Notes under the pieces: generated by a model
Told to the model about the DNA's origin: nothing
The model's input: only the letters and a program-made list of their open reading frames with translations
The model's database searches: none
NCBI GenBank assembly: GCA_947683625.1
Contig: CANTUR010000038.1
Span: 434,001 to 498,000, forward strand
Reading direction: 5' to 3'
From: Mallotus nudiflorus
Lineage: Eukaryota; Streptophyta; Magnoliopsida; Malpighiales; Euphorbiaceae
Length of the DNA: 64,000 nt
Shown: in pieces, positions 23,124 through 34,782 of the stretch
Numbering within the stretch: the first letter of the stretch is position 1
Layout of the letters: the number at the start of each line of letters is the position of its first letter
Program-made: the position numbers and the translations under genes

Positions 23124-24004
23124 AGAAAACTTGCATTTCTATAGGCTAGCTAACTGTTGAATGTTTCATTTATGTTATATATATATGTATATGTGTGTAT
23201 GAAGTATGTCTGTGTTTATAAATGCATATTGCTTTTGCTTTTTTTTTTCCTTAGAAAGAAAGAAAAAATCTCTCAGGAGCACTTTTATTCTATTTGGTTG
23301 TTGCATTTTTCTAAGTAAAGTGATAAAACACCCTCTCCCCTTTCTTTCTCTAAACAAAAATTCCAAAGGAGTTATTATTTTATTAATTATTTTTTCAGGA
23401 GTGAAAGCAATTAAAACTGGAATTTTTTTTGTTCATTTAGGTTCAAGTTAAATTGGTGCTCTTTGATTTTTGGATAAATAATAGTCCATCCATAGTTGAT
23501 CTTCTACTTACATGCAATTGAATGTCCATATTTGATCTTTTACTTACATGCAACTTAATGTAAAGTCACTTTTCTTGGATATTAGAGAATATTTAAAGTT
23601 TGGCATCTTATAGCAATGTTCTTGATACCATTACTTCCTTCTTCCTTCTTCCTTCTTGATATTTAATGTATTCCCTAGACAACAATGCACTGTTTGTAAA
23701 TTGAAATGATTATATTGATGTTTTGTGCTGTTGTCTTTACAAACTGTCTAAGTCCATGAAAATTGTTGTCTTTTTTTCTATTTCTGGAATAGGATATGAT
23801 TTTTTTTAGTTTTTACTGTTTGATATTTCTTTCCTAATATGATATACTTGATCCTATTATTGGGTGCAGTGTGTTATGATTTTTCATCTGTACTTTTTTA
23901 TCTTTATAAATGTTTGATTGACCAAAGCTTAGCTTTGATCACTTAACTGTCATTATTGGGAAAAAAATTATTTTGAAACCCTTAAAGACTACTCATCTTT
24001 TGAT
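23124..24004. other. intron-like or intergenic AT-rich DNA
   Basis: T-rich, non-coding, with a short repeat 'ttccttcttccttcttcc' near 23637-23655. Two 'tacttacatgcaa' sentences near 23506 and 23550 form a small local duplication. No gene seen. Confidence 0.5.
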
Positions 24005-24390
24005 TTTATTAGCTATGATTATAGTTGTTTTACATAACTATTACAGTTTAAATGTCGTTTGTTTGCATTGGCTCATTCATTGAACTGAGAACTTAACACA
24101 AACCTTTTGTGAATGCATTTGAATGGTCTTACCAGGTATTTAAGAAGCTTGGACCAAGTTTATTTGATTTTCTAAACATAAATAAATACTGTCGTTTTCT
24201 TATGGATCTTATGTAGGAATTCAAAAGTCAGCTTTTGGAATTTGTAGCCATGTGTGTGGATTGTCCTTGCTTTCTACTTTATCACTTTATTGCATCTTCC
24301 CTGATGAATCTTCCCTTTCTGTTTTTTGAACATTGTTGTTAATTCAACACAAGATTACTTTGGTCATTTTGTCCCATTTGTGTAACTTTC
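24005..24390 (+). repeat. ~390-bp direct repeat, copy 1 (unidentified gene remnant?)
   Basis: It aligns with 24948-25336. The aligned frame resembles copy 2 (KKLGPSLFDFL.., EFKSQLLEF, CVDCPCFLLYHF) but has a stop after 'FLMDLM'. I do not recognise the protein. Confidence 0.6.
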
Positions 24391-24947
24391 TTTTCTATGA
24401 TTTATCATATTTGCTATATATGCATGATTTATGACTAATTTATACTGATTTGAAGCCATAAAATATACTTCTTATACCTTATGAATATATAAAGGTCCCT
24501 GGATTTATGATGGAAAAATAAAATCATTTTTGGGTATCAGACATGCTTATAATGTTAAAAAATGCTTGAAATGGCACAAAGGAATTCTTCAGATGAAACA
24601 CATTTTCAGTGCTTGCCAAAATAGAGTGCCATTAAGCTGATTGATTTTGGTAGTATTGCATATGACTATTATTACTGTTTAAGGCATGCATCTAATTTGC
24701 ATATTTGTTAATTTTAATTTATTTTTTAGTATTATTTTAAGAATACAAATTAATTGATTTTATATATCATTTTATCTTAATGATTTATTAAATATAATGA
24801 TATATATATGATTTTAAACCTTATTTAACAACTTTCCTTACAATGTTTATGGAGTAAAATTTTGTCTCATTTTTTGAGGTTGCCTTTACTTTGTCTTTTG
24901 ATTTTGTTGTTTTTCTTATGTACACATTTACCTTATTAACTCTTTAA

Positions 24948-25336
24948 AATGTTCCACTATGATTATAGTTGTTTTGCTCAACTATTATAGTTTAATTGTG
25001 ATTTGTTTCCATTTAGCTCATTCATTGAACTGAGAACTGAACACAAACCTATCGTGAATGAATTTCTATGGTCTTACCGGGTACTTAAGAAGCTTGGACA
25101 AAGTTTATTTGATTTTGTAAAGAGAAATAAATATTGCCTTTTTCCTGTGGCTCTTGTGCGGGAATTTGGAAGCCAACTTTTGGAATCTATAGCCTTGTGT
25201 GTGGATTGTCCTTACTTCCTGCTTTATCACTTTGTTGCATTTTTCTTGATGAATCTTCCCTTTCTATTTCTTAACCGTTGTTGTTAATTCAGCAAATGAT
25301 TGCTTTTGTCATTTTGTCCCATTTATGTACTTTAGG
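24948..25336 (+). repeat. ~390-bp direct repeat, copy 2, with an open frame
   Basis: A 94-codon frame (25003-25287) includes SSFIELRTEHKPIV, WSYRVLKKLGQSLFDFVK and ALCVDCPYFLLYHFVAFF. It is mirrored by a broken version in copy 1 about 945 bp upstream. I do not recognise a domain; the C-terminal half is hydrophobic. It may be a diverged exon of an unknown gene or simply a non-coding repeat that happens to be open. Confidence 0.5.
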
Positions 25337-25684
25337 TTTTAGCTTGGTTAAATGTACTTTAGGTTATAGACTATCATCACTTATAAATTTCTTTTGACAA
25401 TCAATTTTGTAATCATTCAAATCTTGTGCCATTTGTATGTAATGTAATCATATACAAACATGTCCATCTTCACATATATTTGCATTTGTATATATAAATA
25501 TCTTATTAGGAAGGAATGTGAAACCCATGAATTAGTCATATTTACATTTTCATTTAAAGTCTATTCATGAAAATGAACAAGTTCAATAGATGGCCATGGA
25601 TTTTAGGTATGTTCAATTAATGCCCATGGATAGGTCCATTCTTTTAGCAATTTTCTGATTTTTTTAGTTTCTTTGTTCAACAAG
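25337..25684. other. non-coding, possible intron before copine exon
   Basis: AT-rich with two 'cccatgga' phrases. It ends in a T-rich stretch and 'caacaag', a possible acceptor, immediately before the copine-like exon. Confidence 0.4.
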
Positions 25685-25793
25685 TTAATGGCGTTGAAAG
25701 CATCATGGCTGCCTATATGACTGCTCTACATAATGTTGCTCTTGCTAACCCCACTTTATTTGGCCAAGTGGTAAATACAACTGCTTAAATTTC
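25685..25793 (+). pseudogene. copine/BONZAI gene exon, 5' part (split by transposon)
   Basis: It reads NGVESIMAAYMTALHNVALA followed by NPTLFGQVVNTTA, matching the vWA/copine domain of plant BONZAI-type copines (calcium-dependent membrane-binding regulators). The exon is cut at codon Ala by a foldback MULE and resumes at 27243. Only this exon is seen, so the gene copy is a fragment. Confidence 0.75.
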
Positions 25794-27242
25794 GGGTTAT
25801 TTGCACTGATGATACCCAACTTTTTAACTAAATACCACTAAAGTATCCAACTGTTAAAATGTAACAAAAAACTTCTTAACCTTTCGTTTTATTACTAATA
25901 AAGTGCCTAAAGCCGATTTCTGGCCAAAGATTACCAACTGGCACGCCACATGGCATCTGACATGTCATATTGCGCTGACGTGGCACCACATGGTGATGAC
26001 GTGGCATTTGCAAGCCTAACACGTAAGTATAATAGGACCATAATTAAATGTGAGATACTGTGGTGGGACCAACGCTAAAAGTTGGGTACCATGAATGAAA
26101 ATTTCTTATTTCTTAGTTGATTTTTGTTTGCTTAATTGGTTTTTATTTTTTGATGATAAAATTTTGAACTTTATATTTTTAAGTGAAAATTTGTATTTTT
26201 AATGTATATCTCGATTTTCAAATAAAATGAAATGTTCATAATTTATATTAATATTTAGTTCAATAAAAATAATTTAAAATTTATTATATAGTGTTAACTC
26301 GTAAAATCGGCTTGAATAGTAGTTTAATGCAATACTATTTTGATATGAAATATATAGTATATATTTTTTAACTTATAATAAATATAAATTTTTATTTTTA
26401 TTATAAAATATTCAATTAATATAATTAATATAAATTTTTATTTTTATTATAAAATATATTAAATATAAATGCATATATTTCATATCAAAATAGTAGTGAA
26501 TTAAACTACTATTTGAGCCGGTTTACAAGTTAGCAATATATAATAAATTTTAAATGATTTTCATTTAATTGAATATTAATTTAAATTATGAACATTTCAA
26601 TTTATTTAAAAATTAAATTTTAATTTTAATTTAATATTTAATAATAAAAATAAAAATTTATATTTATATTTATTATAAGCTAAAAAATATATACTATATA
26701 TTTCATATCAAAATAGCAGTGCATTATACTACTATTCAAGTTGGTTTACGAGTTAACAATATATAATAAGTTAAATGATTTTTATTGAACTAAATATTAA
26801 TTTAAATTATGAACATTTCATTTTATTTAAAAATCAAGATACATATTAAAAACACAAATTTTCATTTAAAAATATAAAGTTTAAAATTTTATCATCAGAA
26901 AACAAAAACTAATTAAACAAACAAAAACCAATTAAAAAATAAAAAAATTTCATTCATGGTACCCAACTTTTAGCATTGGTCCCACTACGATATCTCACTT
27001 TTAGTGATTGTCCCATTATACTGACGTGTTAGGCTTGCAAATGCCATGTCATCACCATGTGGCGTGACATCAATGCAGTATAACATATCAAATGCCATAT
27101 GGTAATCTTTAGTCGGAAATCAGCTTTAGGCACTTTATTGGTAATAAAACGAAACATTAGAGAGTTTTGTGTTAAATTTTAATAGTTGAATACTTTAGTG
27201 GTATTTAGCTAAAAAGTTAGGTACCATCGGTACAAATAATCC
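25794..27242. mobile_element. MULE-like foldback element with long inverted arms
   Basis: The ends are inverted: left 'gggttatttgcactgatgatac', and right (reversed) 'ggattatttgtaccgatggtac', with similarity continuing inward for some 550 bp (25794 to about 26360 against about 26685-27242). A further partial inverted copy lies at about 26460-26640. Flanks are TTAAATTTC (25785-25793) and TCAAATTCC (27243-27251), a 9-bp duplication with two differences. Nine bp is typical of Mutator-like elements. It contains no transposase, so it is non-autonomous. Confidence 0.85.
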
Positions 27243-27282
27243 TCAAATTCCTAGTCAGTCTCTTTTAAAGAGTTCAAAGTAT
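27243..27282 (+). pseudogene. copine/BONZAI gene exon, 3' part
   Basis: Taking one copy of the 9-bp target duplication, the frame continues from ..NTTA into QIPSQSLLKSSKY. This is the expected copine order before the conserved vWA strand (family: ..KYFVLLIITDG). A stop follows Tyr and the similarity ends. The perfect frame continuity supports both the exon call and the insertion site. Confidence 0.75.
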
Positions 27283-28539
27283 TAAGTCTTCAAGTAGGAT
27301 GGAGTTGGCTTTTACATATGTGAGAATTCCATCCTAGAAAAGGTCATAACTTATTATTACTTAACAAAGGAATTCAAAATCCAAAACTGCACGTAGAAGT
27401 TATAGTTGGAGAACGAAGCGTAGACTTTACACAAATGGATTATCCTTGCTTCTGTGTCTAAAGCATATTGCCGATCAAGCCATAAAAAAAGGTTAGTTAA
27501 ATTATCTTTTATGGCCACTTTTGAACATATGTAAAAAGTCGTGGTTGCTATCCATATGAGGATAACTAGGAGCTTTCATGTAGATCATTTTGTTCTTTTG
27601 AAATTTATACCTCATTACTTTTGATATTTGATTTTTTGTAAGAGCTTTGATGCTTTATAATCATTGGAGGATAAATTTAGGTTGTCAGTGATTTTGATTT
27701 GTTTGATTGATAAGATGCAGTAAGGTCACATTGGTGAAATATTGTGCACCAGATTCTTTGGATGTTGATATTTTGTAGGTTGTCTTCTATTATGTTCAAT
27801 ACCATCATGGCCCAACATTAATTAGATAACCTACTTTTGTTTTAATATTTTTTCATTTCACCTATATTAGTTTTTTTTTCTATTAGCTTTTTTTTTCTCT
27901 CAAAATTTATTATTTTATCATGTCAAATCAAATAAAAATACAATAACTAATGTCATTTTGCCATTAAGTGCTTGCCGAAAAATTTCTCGCAAAATAGCAA
28001 AAATTAACATGTAAAATTTGTAAAATTTTCAATTAACGTAAGTAATGCTATTTTAGTTACTTATTTATAAATCAATATATTTAATAAAATTAATTTTATA
28101 ATTGTTATTTTGCAAGTTGATGAAATTTTATCTTGCAATAAAAAACTTTAAGATTTTTCAACATTTAAATCTTAAATTTTTTTATAAGTTTATAGCACAC
28201 ATAACAAGGCAACAATATGAGATGATATTGGCATGCAAAAAAAAAAATCAAATAAATTTACAAGGAAGATTAAGAAAGATATTGAAGAGGAGTACTACAA
28301 AACCCAACAAATGAATATTATATAGAGATAAATTGCAAAAAAAAAAAAAAAGAAAACATTTGTTGATGTTTAAGTATTTAGAATTATATTTTATTATTAA
28401 ACAATTATTGTTGTACAAATTTATGAAATATACTTTATATTCCTTTTATGCAGTGAAACTTTTATTATCAAATATGTATGATAAAAATTAATTATATTTC
28501 TTTTTATTCAGTTGTGTCATTATTATTTTAAAAAAATTA
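27283..28539. other. AT-rich non-coding DNA
   Basis: No coding exon recognised. T-rich block near 27860-27900; A-runs near 28238-28250 and 28337-28351. It may be part of a Helitron body given the terminus at 28591. Confidence 0.4.
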
Positions 28540-28591
28540 TTTACTATACACGTATAAAAATAGCCGGAGCAACGGACAGGTCAACAACTAG
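28540..28591 (+). mobile_element. Helitron-like 3' terminus
   Basis: The sequence 'cacgtataaaaatagcc', then 'ggagcaacggacaggt', then CAACAACTAG (CTAG 28588-28591) followed by T resembles the usual plant Helitron end: a GC-rich hairpin of the gcccgtgcaacgcacgggt type, a short spacer and CTAGT. The stem is partly eroded here. Helitrons end in CTRR and insert before T. The 5' TC end was not identified, so the extent is unknown. Confidence 0.45.
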
Positions 28592-28600
28592 TTTAATATA

Positions 28601-28605
28601 GTTTG
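28601..28605. repeat. target-site duplication of copia B (left)
   Basis: GTTTG, matched exactly at 34741-34745. Confidence 0.85.
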
Positions 28606-28916
28606 TATTATAAATGTGAATGATCAATATATTCTTTATGAATGAACAATATATTGCTTGTGAGAAAATAATTCTCAAATAGAGAAAAGAAAATCTCTAT
28701 ATAAAGAGATTGAAATTTATTAAATGAGGATGTTAAAAAAAGGATAGATTACTCTCCAAATTCTTTCAATATTATAGTTCTCCAAATTCTCTCCAAACTC
28801 TCTCTAAATTATCTTAAAATCATTCTACTATAAAATATTTTTCTTCTAATTAAATACTACTAAATTCAAGTTTAGTTCTATAACAAACTAAGCAATTCAA
28901 TCCTTATTTCACAACA
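28606..28916 (+). repeat. 5' LTR of copia B
   Basis: Starts TATTATAAATGTGAATG and ends ..TTATTTCACAACA. A TATA-like 'ctctatataaagag' lies at about 28694-28707. It matches 34440-34740, with a few small differences including 10 bp in length. Confidence 0.9.
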
Positions 28917-28935
28917 CGTTATCAGCACGAAAAGC
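28917..28935 (+). other. primer-binding region of copia B
   Basis: The sequence right after the LTR is CGTTATCAGCACGAAAAGC. This is not the usual TGGTATCAGAGC initiator-Met site, so a different primer or a half-tRNA is implied. I cannot name the tRNA. Confidence 0.5.
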
Positions 28936-29764
28936 TCTCGATCAAAACAATAAGGTACATATTTCTTAATATTTAATATTTATGAATATATTATTTGATT
29001 ATATATTATCATGGATGGCTATGCCTCCTACTAATTTATATATATTCATATTTATATTTATTTCTTCAATTTAACTTTATATTAATTGTTATTTTTTATT
29101 TTGTTTTACTAACTACACCATTGATACAAAAACTGCTAGAAATGGTTCTAACCTTTTGGATGGCTATGCCTCCTACCAATTTATATTTATGCATATTTAT
29201 TATTTATGTTAATGGAAGGTTATACCTCATTTTATATTAATGGACGGTTTTGCCCCATTTTTATACATATCATTATGTTAACTCATTTACTATAAATAAT
29301 AATATCAACATTATTTATTAATTTTACTTTATATAATTTATTTCTCAATATTTCATATTAAAAAAAATTCTAAATGGCTATATATTACCAACGATAATAT
29401 AATGGTAACAAATGGCTATATTTTTCATTATAAATAGACAAGCTATAAATTTTATTTATTCATACAAATTCATACATTTTCTCTTTCTCTCTTTACTCTA
29501 AATTGTAAACATGATTTGGTATATTCATATTTGTGTTTTGATCATGACTATTATAATAGTTTTAGGAATAATTCATATGGAAAATGATTTTCTATTTGAT
29601 ATAATTTTAAGTATTATTGTATCATTTTTTGTACCGCTGTTATTTCTTGCAATATTCATTCATGATATAATTAATTAGTAAATTCTGATTATGTTTGATT
29701 TTTTTTAGTAGTCATCAAATTTATGAATTCTAATTGAGTTATATTTTTTTTATTAGTTATCATA

Positions 29765-30700
29765 ATGACAAATCTAGCAAAGCTTGAGTTCGTTGCTTTT
29801 GACATCACGGGAAAAAATTATATTCTTAGATTCTAGATGTAGAAATGCATCTTCAATCAATGGGGTTAATTGATACCATAAAAGAAAATAATAACACCTC
29901 ATTACAAGATAAGGTCAAGTCTATAATTTTTCTCCATCGTCATCTTGATGAAGGATTAAAATGTGAATATTTGATTGTCAAAGATCCAAGTGTTCTTTGA
30001 AAGGATCAAAAAGACAGATATGATCATCAAAGAGATGTAATACTACCGGTAGTCACTGATGAATGGAGAGCTTTACGCTTTCAAGATTTCAAAAAAGTGA
30101 GTGACTATAATTCTGCAATATTTAGAATAGTATCACAATTAAAATTCTGTGGACAAACAGTCACAGACGAGGATATGCTGGAGAAAACTTACTCCACATT
30201 TCATGCATCAAATGTTATACTGCAACAACAATATAGGATGCAGAGATTTAAAAAATATTCTGAACTAATTTCATGCCTACTGGTAGCTGAGAAAAATAAT
30301 GAACTCTTGATGAAAAATCATCAGTCCCGTCCCACTGGCTCAGTAGCATTTTCAGAAGCAAATGCTACAAATTATTCTAGATATAAAAATTACAATAGCC
30401 ATAGACGTGGGAGAGGTAGAGGTCGTGGACATGGAAGAGGTTAATTCTTTGACCGTGGTCATGGAAATCAATATAATAATACTCCACAACAAACTCAGAC
30501 TCAACTTCAAAAGAAGTTAAAATCAGTCATCAGTGGTGTTCAAGAAAGGCCTCAACATAAGTCTGAAACTATGTGTTTCAGATGTGGAAGTAAAAGACAC
30601 TGATCACGAGTTTGTCGTATACCACCATATCTTTGCCAACTTTATAAGGCATCATTGAAAGGAAAAGAAAAGGAAACAAAATTCAATGAGCATCATACTC
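29765..30700 (+). pseudogene. gag of copia B
   Basis: Starts MTNLAKLEFVAFDITGKNY, then is interrupted by stops. The best frame is 30097-30444 (DYNSAIFRIVSQLKFCG.., MLEKTYSTFHASNVILQQQY.., ending in RGRGRGRGHGRG). A zinc knuckle follows near 30572-30613 (CFRCGSKRH-stop-SRVC), where the stop TGA replaces the usual Trp. This is a UBN2-type gag, the nucleocapsid/capsid precursor. Confidence 0.85.
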
Positions 30701-30949
30701 CTGTTAATGATAAAACTCATTTAGATGTTTCTGATTTTACTGATGATTTTACAGACAATGGAAATTGAGACATCTATAATTTTTAAGTATGTTGTTATTA
30801 CCTATTTTATTTTCAATTCTGAAAAATATGTTATTGTTATGTATGTTATTTTCAAATTAAATAAAATATCCTACTTTACAATTATTTTATGTTTTTACCT
30901 TAATTGATTAATTATGTGTTTATCTATTTTGAAGTTTAATATGAATTGT

Positions 30950-31348
30950 ACTCAACATAAAGACAATATTGGAGATCTCTCCATACCAGATAGTGGTACT
31001 ACACATACTATCTTGAAAAATAGAGATTATTTCTCTGAAATAAAGTCCACAAAGGCAGTTGTAAAAATAATATCAGGTCTTGTAGATCTGATTGAAGGAA
31101 TTGGCAAAACTAAATTTATGTTACTAAATGGAATAAAGTTTATAATTGATGAAGCTTTATTTTCACTAAAATCAAAAAGAAATTTATTGAGTTTTGATGA
31201 CATATGTCGAAATGGGTATGATACCCAATCCATTACTATAAATGGTAACAAATATTTAAATATAGTTTCCTATGAATCAGGAAAAATACAAGATTGGAAA
31301 GATTGCCAAAACTCCCTACTGGATTGCATTACATGTATATACATGTAA
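30950..31348 (+). pseudogene. protease of copia B
   Basis: Within 30914-31348 the frame contains the motif PDSGTTHTILKN, so the aspartic protease catalytic Asp is present. It continues to 'LLSFDDICRNGYDTQ'. The frame closes before the integrase frame opens at 31360. Confidence 0.8.
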
Positions 31349-31359
31349 TTGAATAAAAT

Positions 31360-32070
31360 ATGGCAGTAAAAGAAAAATCTTATGATCCTTCAACAATAAA
31401 TTTATGGCATGACAGATTAGGTCATCCTGGATCAGTAATGATACGAAGGATAATTGAGAATTCACATGGGCATCCATTGAAGGGGCAAAGAATTCCTCAA
31501 TCAAATGAAATGTCATGTACAACTTGTTCTCTCAGAAAATTAATCTTGAGGCCTTCACCATCTAAAACTCAAAATGAATCACCTATGTTTCTTGAAAGAA
31601 TTCAAGGTGATATATGTGGGCCAATTCACCCACCATGTGGACCATTCAGATATTTTATGGTATTAATTGATGCATCTAGTAGATGGTCACATGTTTGTCT
31701 ATTGTCAAGTCGTAATGTTGCATTTGCAAGGTTGCTAGCTGAAATTATTAAATTACGAGCACAATTCCCTGATTATACAATCAAAAGGGTAAGACTTGAT
31801 AATGCTTGTGAATTTACATCTCAAGCATTCAATGATTATTGTATGTCTACTGCGATCATTGTTGAGCATCTTGTTGCCCATGTATATACTCAAAATGGTT
31901 TAGCTGAATCATTGATTAAACGCCTTCAGTTTATTGCTAGACCATTAATAATGAGAATAAAGCTTCCCATTTCAGTTTGGGGTCATACAATCCTACATGT
32001 TGCTTCATTAATTCGCATCAGACCTAGTGCATATCATAAATACTCCCCACTACAATTGGCATTTGGTTAA
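31360..32070 (+). pseudogene. integrase of copia B (D,D35E residues intact)
   Basis: A 236-codon frame with WHDRLGHPG (His of HHCC), CTTCSLRK (Cys pair), GDICGP (first Asp), RLDNACEF (second Asp) and GLAESLIKR (Glu), with 35 residues between the second Asp and the Glu. The usual R-SDNGGEF is altered to RLDNACEF and the usual H of GVAEH/S is varied, but the catalytic triad is present. A stop ends the frame at 32070, before the integrase C-terminus (32103-32330 in another frame). Confidence 0.88.
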
Positions 32071-32693
32071 GAGTAAAATATTTTCCATCTCAGAATTTTT
32101 GGTTGTGCAATATATGTACCCATTGCGCTACCTCAGCGCACAAAAATGGGTCCTCAACGATTATTAGATATCTTGAACCTTTAACTGGTGATGTTTTTAC
32201 AGCATATTTTGCTGATTGCCAATTTAATGAGGTTGTTTTCCCAACATTAGGAAAAGGGGAGAAAGAAGGGAAAAGGGATATTTCATGGAATGAATCATCA
32301 TTATTGCATCTAGATCCTCACACAAAATAATGTGAATTAGAAGTGCAAAAGATTATGCACTTACAAGCAATTGCAAATCAATTGCCATATGCATTTACTG
32401 ATACAAAAAGAGTGACTAAATCATATATACCAGCAGCCAATGCTCCCGCTCATATTGAAATTCCAGAAATAAAACCTAAGAGTAAAGACACTCATGAGTC
32501 TAAAACACGCTAGAAGCGTGAAAGACCAATTGGTTCTAAGGATAAAAATCCTCGAAAGAGAAAGGGAGTAGATAATCATATTAATAGCAAGGAAAATATC
32601 CTCGAAGAAATAGAAAATAAAGAAATTCATCAAACATTTTCATATATTGTTGCATGTGAAATCGACAAAGATGATCCTGAACCAAAATCAGTC

Positions 32694-33848
32694 ATGGAAT
32701 GTCAAAATAGGCATGACTGGATAAAATGGAAAGATGCTATGCATGCTGAATTGGACTCACTAAATAAGCGAAATGTTTTTGGGCCAATTATCTCTATGCC
32801 TAAAACTGTGAAACCTGTAGGATACAAGTGGGTCTTTGTACTAAAGAGAAATGAGAAAAATGAAATAATAAGGTACAAAGCTAGACTTGTAGCTCAAGGC
32901 TTTTCACAAAGGCCGTGAATTGATTATGATGAAACGTATTCTCCTGTTATGGATGCAATTATGTTCAGGTATCTGATTAGCCTAGTAGTTTCTAAGAAAT
33001 TAGAAATGCGTCTTATGGATGTTGTGACTGCTTATTTGTACGAATCACTTGATAGTGACATTTATATAAAAATCCCTGAAGGATTTAAAATGCTTGAAGC
33101 ATTAAGTACAAAACCCAAAGAAATGTATTCGATCAAGCTCCAAAGATCTTTATATGGGTTAAAACAGTTTGGGCACATGTGGTATAATCGTTTAAGCGAT
33201 TATTTGATTAATAAAGGATATGTGAGTAATATTATCTGCCTATGCGTTTTTATTAAGAAAATAATATCCGGATTTGTGATTATAGCTGTATATGTTGATG
33301 ATTTAAATATCATTGGAATAGAAAATGAGATCCATGAAGCAACAGTATACTTAAAGGAAGAATTTGAAATGAAAGATCTTGGAAAAACCAAGTATTGCCT
33401 TGGTTTACAAATTGAGCAAATGCACAATGGGATATTCGTGCATCAATCAAATTACACAGAAAAGATCTTGAAACACTTTAATATGGATAAAGCAAATCCT
33501 TTAAGTACTCAAATGGTTGTCATATCACTCAATATTGAGACTGATCCATTTCGACCCTATGAAGAAAATGAAGAAACTCTTGGTTTTAAATTTTCATATC
33601 TCAGTGCCATTGGAGCTCTAATGTATCTTGCTAATTGTACTAGACCTGACATTTCTTTTGTAGTAAATTTTTTAGCAAGGTTTAATTCAGCTCCAACAAA
33701 AAGGCATTGGAAAGGGATCAAATATATACTTCGATACCTTCGAGGAAATATTGATTTGAGTTTATTTTATTCCAACAATTCAAAACAAGAATTGATTGGT
33801 TATGCAGATGCAGAGCATTTATCTGATCCTCATAAAGTGAAATCTTGA
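32694..33848 (+). pseudogene. reverse transcriptase of copia B
   Basis: 32694-32918 (WKDAMHAELDSLNKRNVFGP.., KWVFVLKRN.., RYKARLVAQGFSQRP) is followed by a TGA in place of Gly/Arg, then 32949-33848 (LMDVVTAYLYESLDSDIYIKIPEGF, SLYGLKQ, AVYVDDLNIIG, DLGKTKYCLGLQIE). The YVDD active site is intact. It ends where 'KSS*TGYVF' carries a TGA stop. Confidence 0.9.
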
Positions 33849-34289
33849 ACAGGCTATGTGTTCACAAATAATGGAACTGCAATTTCTTAGCGTTCCCAGA
33901 AACAAACGCTTGTCACTACTTCTTCAAATCATTCTGAGATTATTACACTACATGAAGTAAGTAGAGAGTGTGTATGGATTATATCAATGGCACATCATAT
34001 TGAAGAATCTTATGGTTTTCCAGTCAACAAAAGTCCAACAATTTTGTATGAAGATAATGCAGCATGCATTGCACAGTTAAGGGAAGGATATATCAAAAGT
34101 GATAGAACCAAACATATATCTCCAAAATTCTTTTCATACACTCAAGAGCTAATAAAAGACAATCATATAGATATCAAGTATATTCAGTCTAGCAAGAATT
34201 TAGCTTGTCTTTTCACAAAGACGCTTGCAACTACAATCTTAAGAAAGCACGTTCACGATATTGAAATGCGACATCTGCATACTATGTGA
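33849..34289 (+). pseudogene. RNase H of copia B
   Basis: After two stops (33846 and near 33888, the latter replacing Trp), the frame holds TILYEDNAACIAQL, RTKHISPKFF and 'SSKNLACLFTKTL'. The D of EDN is present; the D of the usual NLADLFTK is Cys here. It terminates 150 bp before the 3' LTR. Confidence 0.85.
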
Positions 34290-34439
34290 AGGAAGATTAT
34301 ACATATCAACTTGAGGGGGAGAAAATCATGCACTGTACTCTTTTTCTTTAAGTTAAAGTTTTTCCTACTGGATTTTATTTAACAAGATTTTAACGAGACT
34401 GTTGCAAAATATTGTTATTTAAGGGGGAGTATTATGAAT

Positions 34440-34740
34440 GTGAATGAATAATATATTGCTTGTGAATGAACAATATATCGTTTGTAAGAAAATAGTTCTC
34501 AAATAGTAAAAAGAAAATCTCTATATAAAAATATTGAAATTCATTAAATGAGGATGTTAAGAAAATGATAGATTACTCTCCAAATTCTTTCAATATTATA
34601 GTTCTCCAAATTCTTTCCAAACACTATCTAAATTCTCTTAAAATCATTCTACTATAAAATATTTTTCTTCTAATTAAATACTACTAAATTCAAGTTTAAT
34701 TCTATAATAAACTAACCAATTCAATTCTTATTTCACAACC
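34440..34740 (+). repeat. 3' LTR of copia B
   Basis: Preceded by the polypurine tract AAGGGGGAG and followed by the target duplication GTTTG (34741-34745). It begins TATTATGAATGTGAATG. Confidence 0.92.
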
Positions 34741-34782
34741 GTTTGAAAAATTTTTAAATTTCATATTTCTTGCTTGGTGCAG

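Larger units (their letters stand above)
28606..34740 (+). mobile_element. Ty1/copia retrotransposon B, complete structure
   Basis: About 6.1 kb, with two ~300-bp LTRs (28606-28916, 34440-34740), a perfect GTTTG target duplication, a polypurine tract (AAGGGGGAG, 34431-34439) and gag, protease, integrase, RT and RNase H in copia order. The LTRs are highly similar with scattered differences. Coding is interrupted by several stops and short gaps, so it is not autonomous now, but it is the best preserved copia in the window. Confidence 0.93.

Noticed and set aside
23175..23451. Frames on both strands downstream of the COBW fragment
   Set aside because: Low-complexity (Phe/Lys-rich) from poly(T)/poly(A) stretches; no match to the expected next COBW segment.
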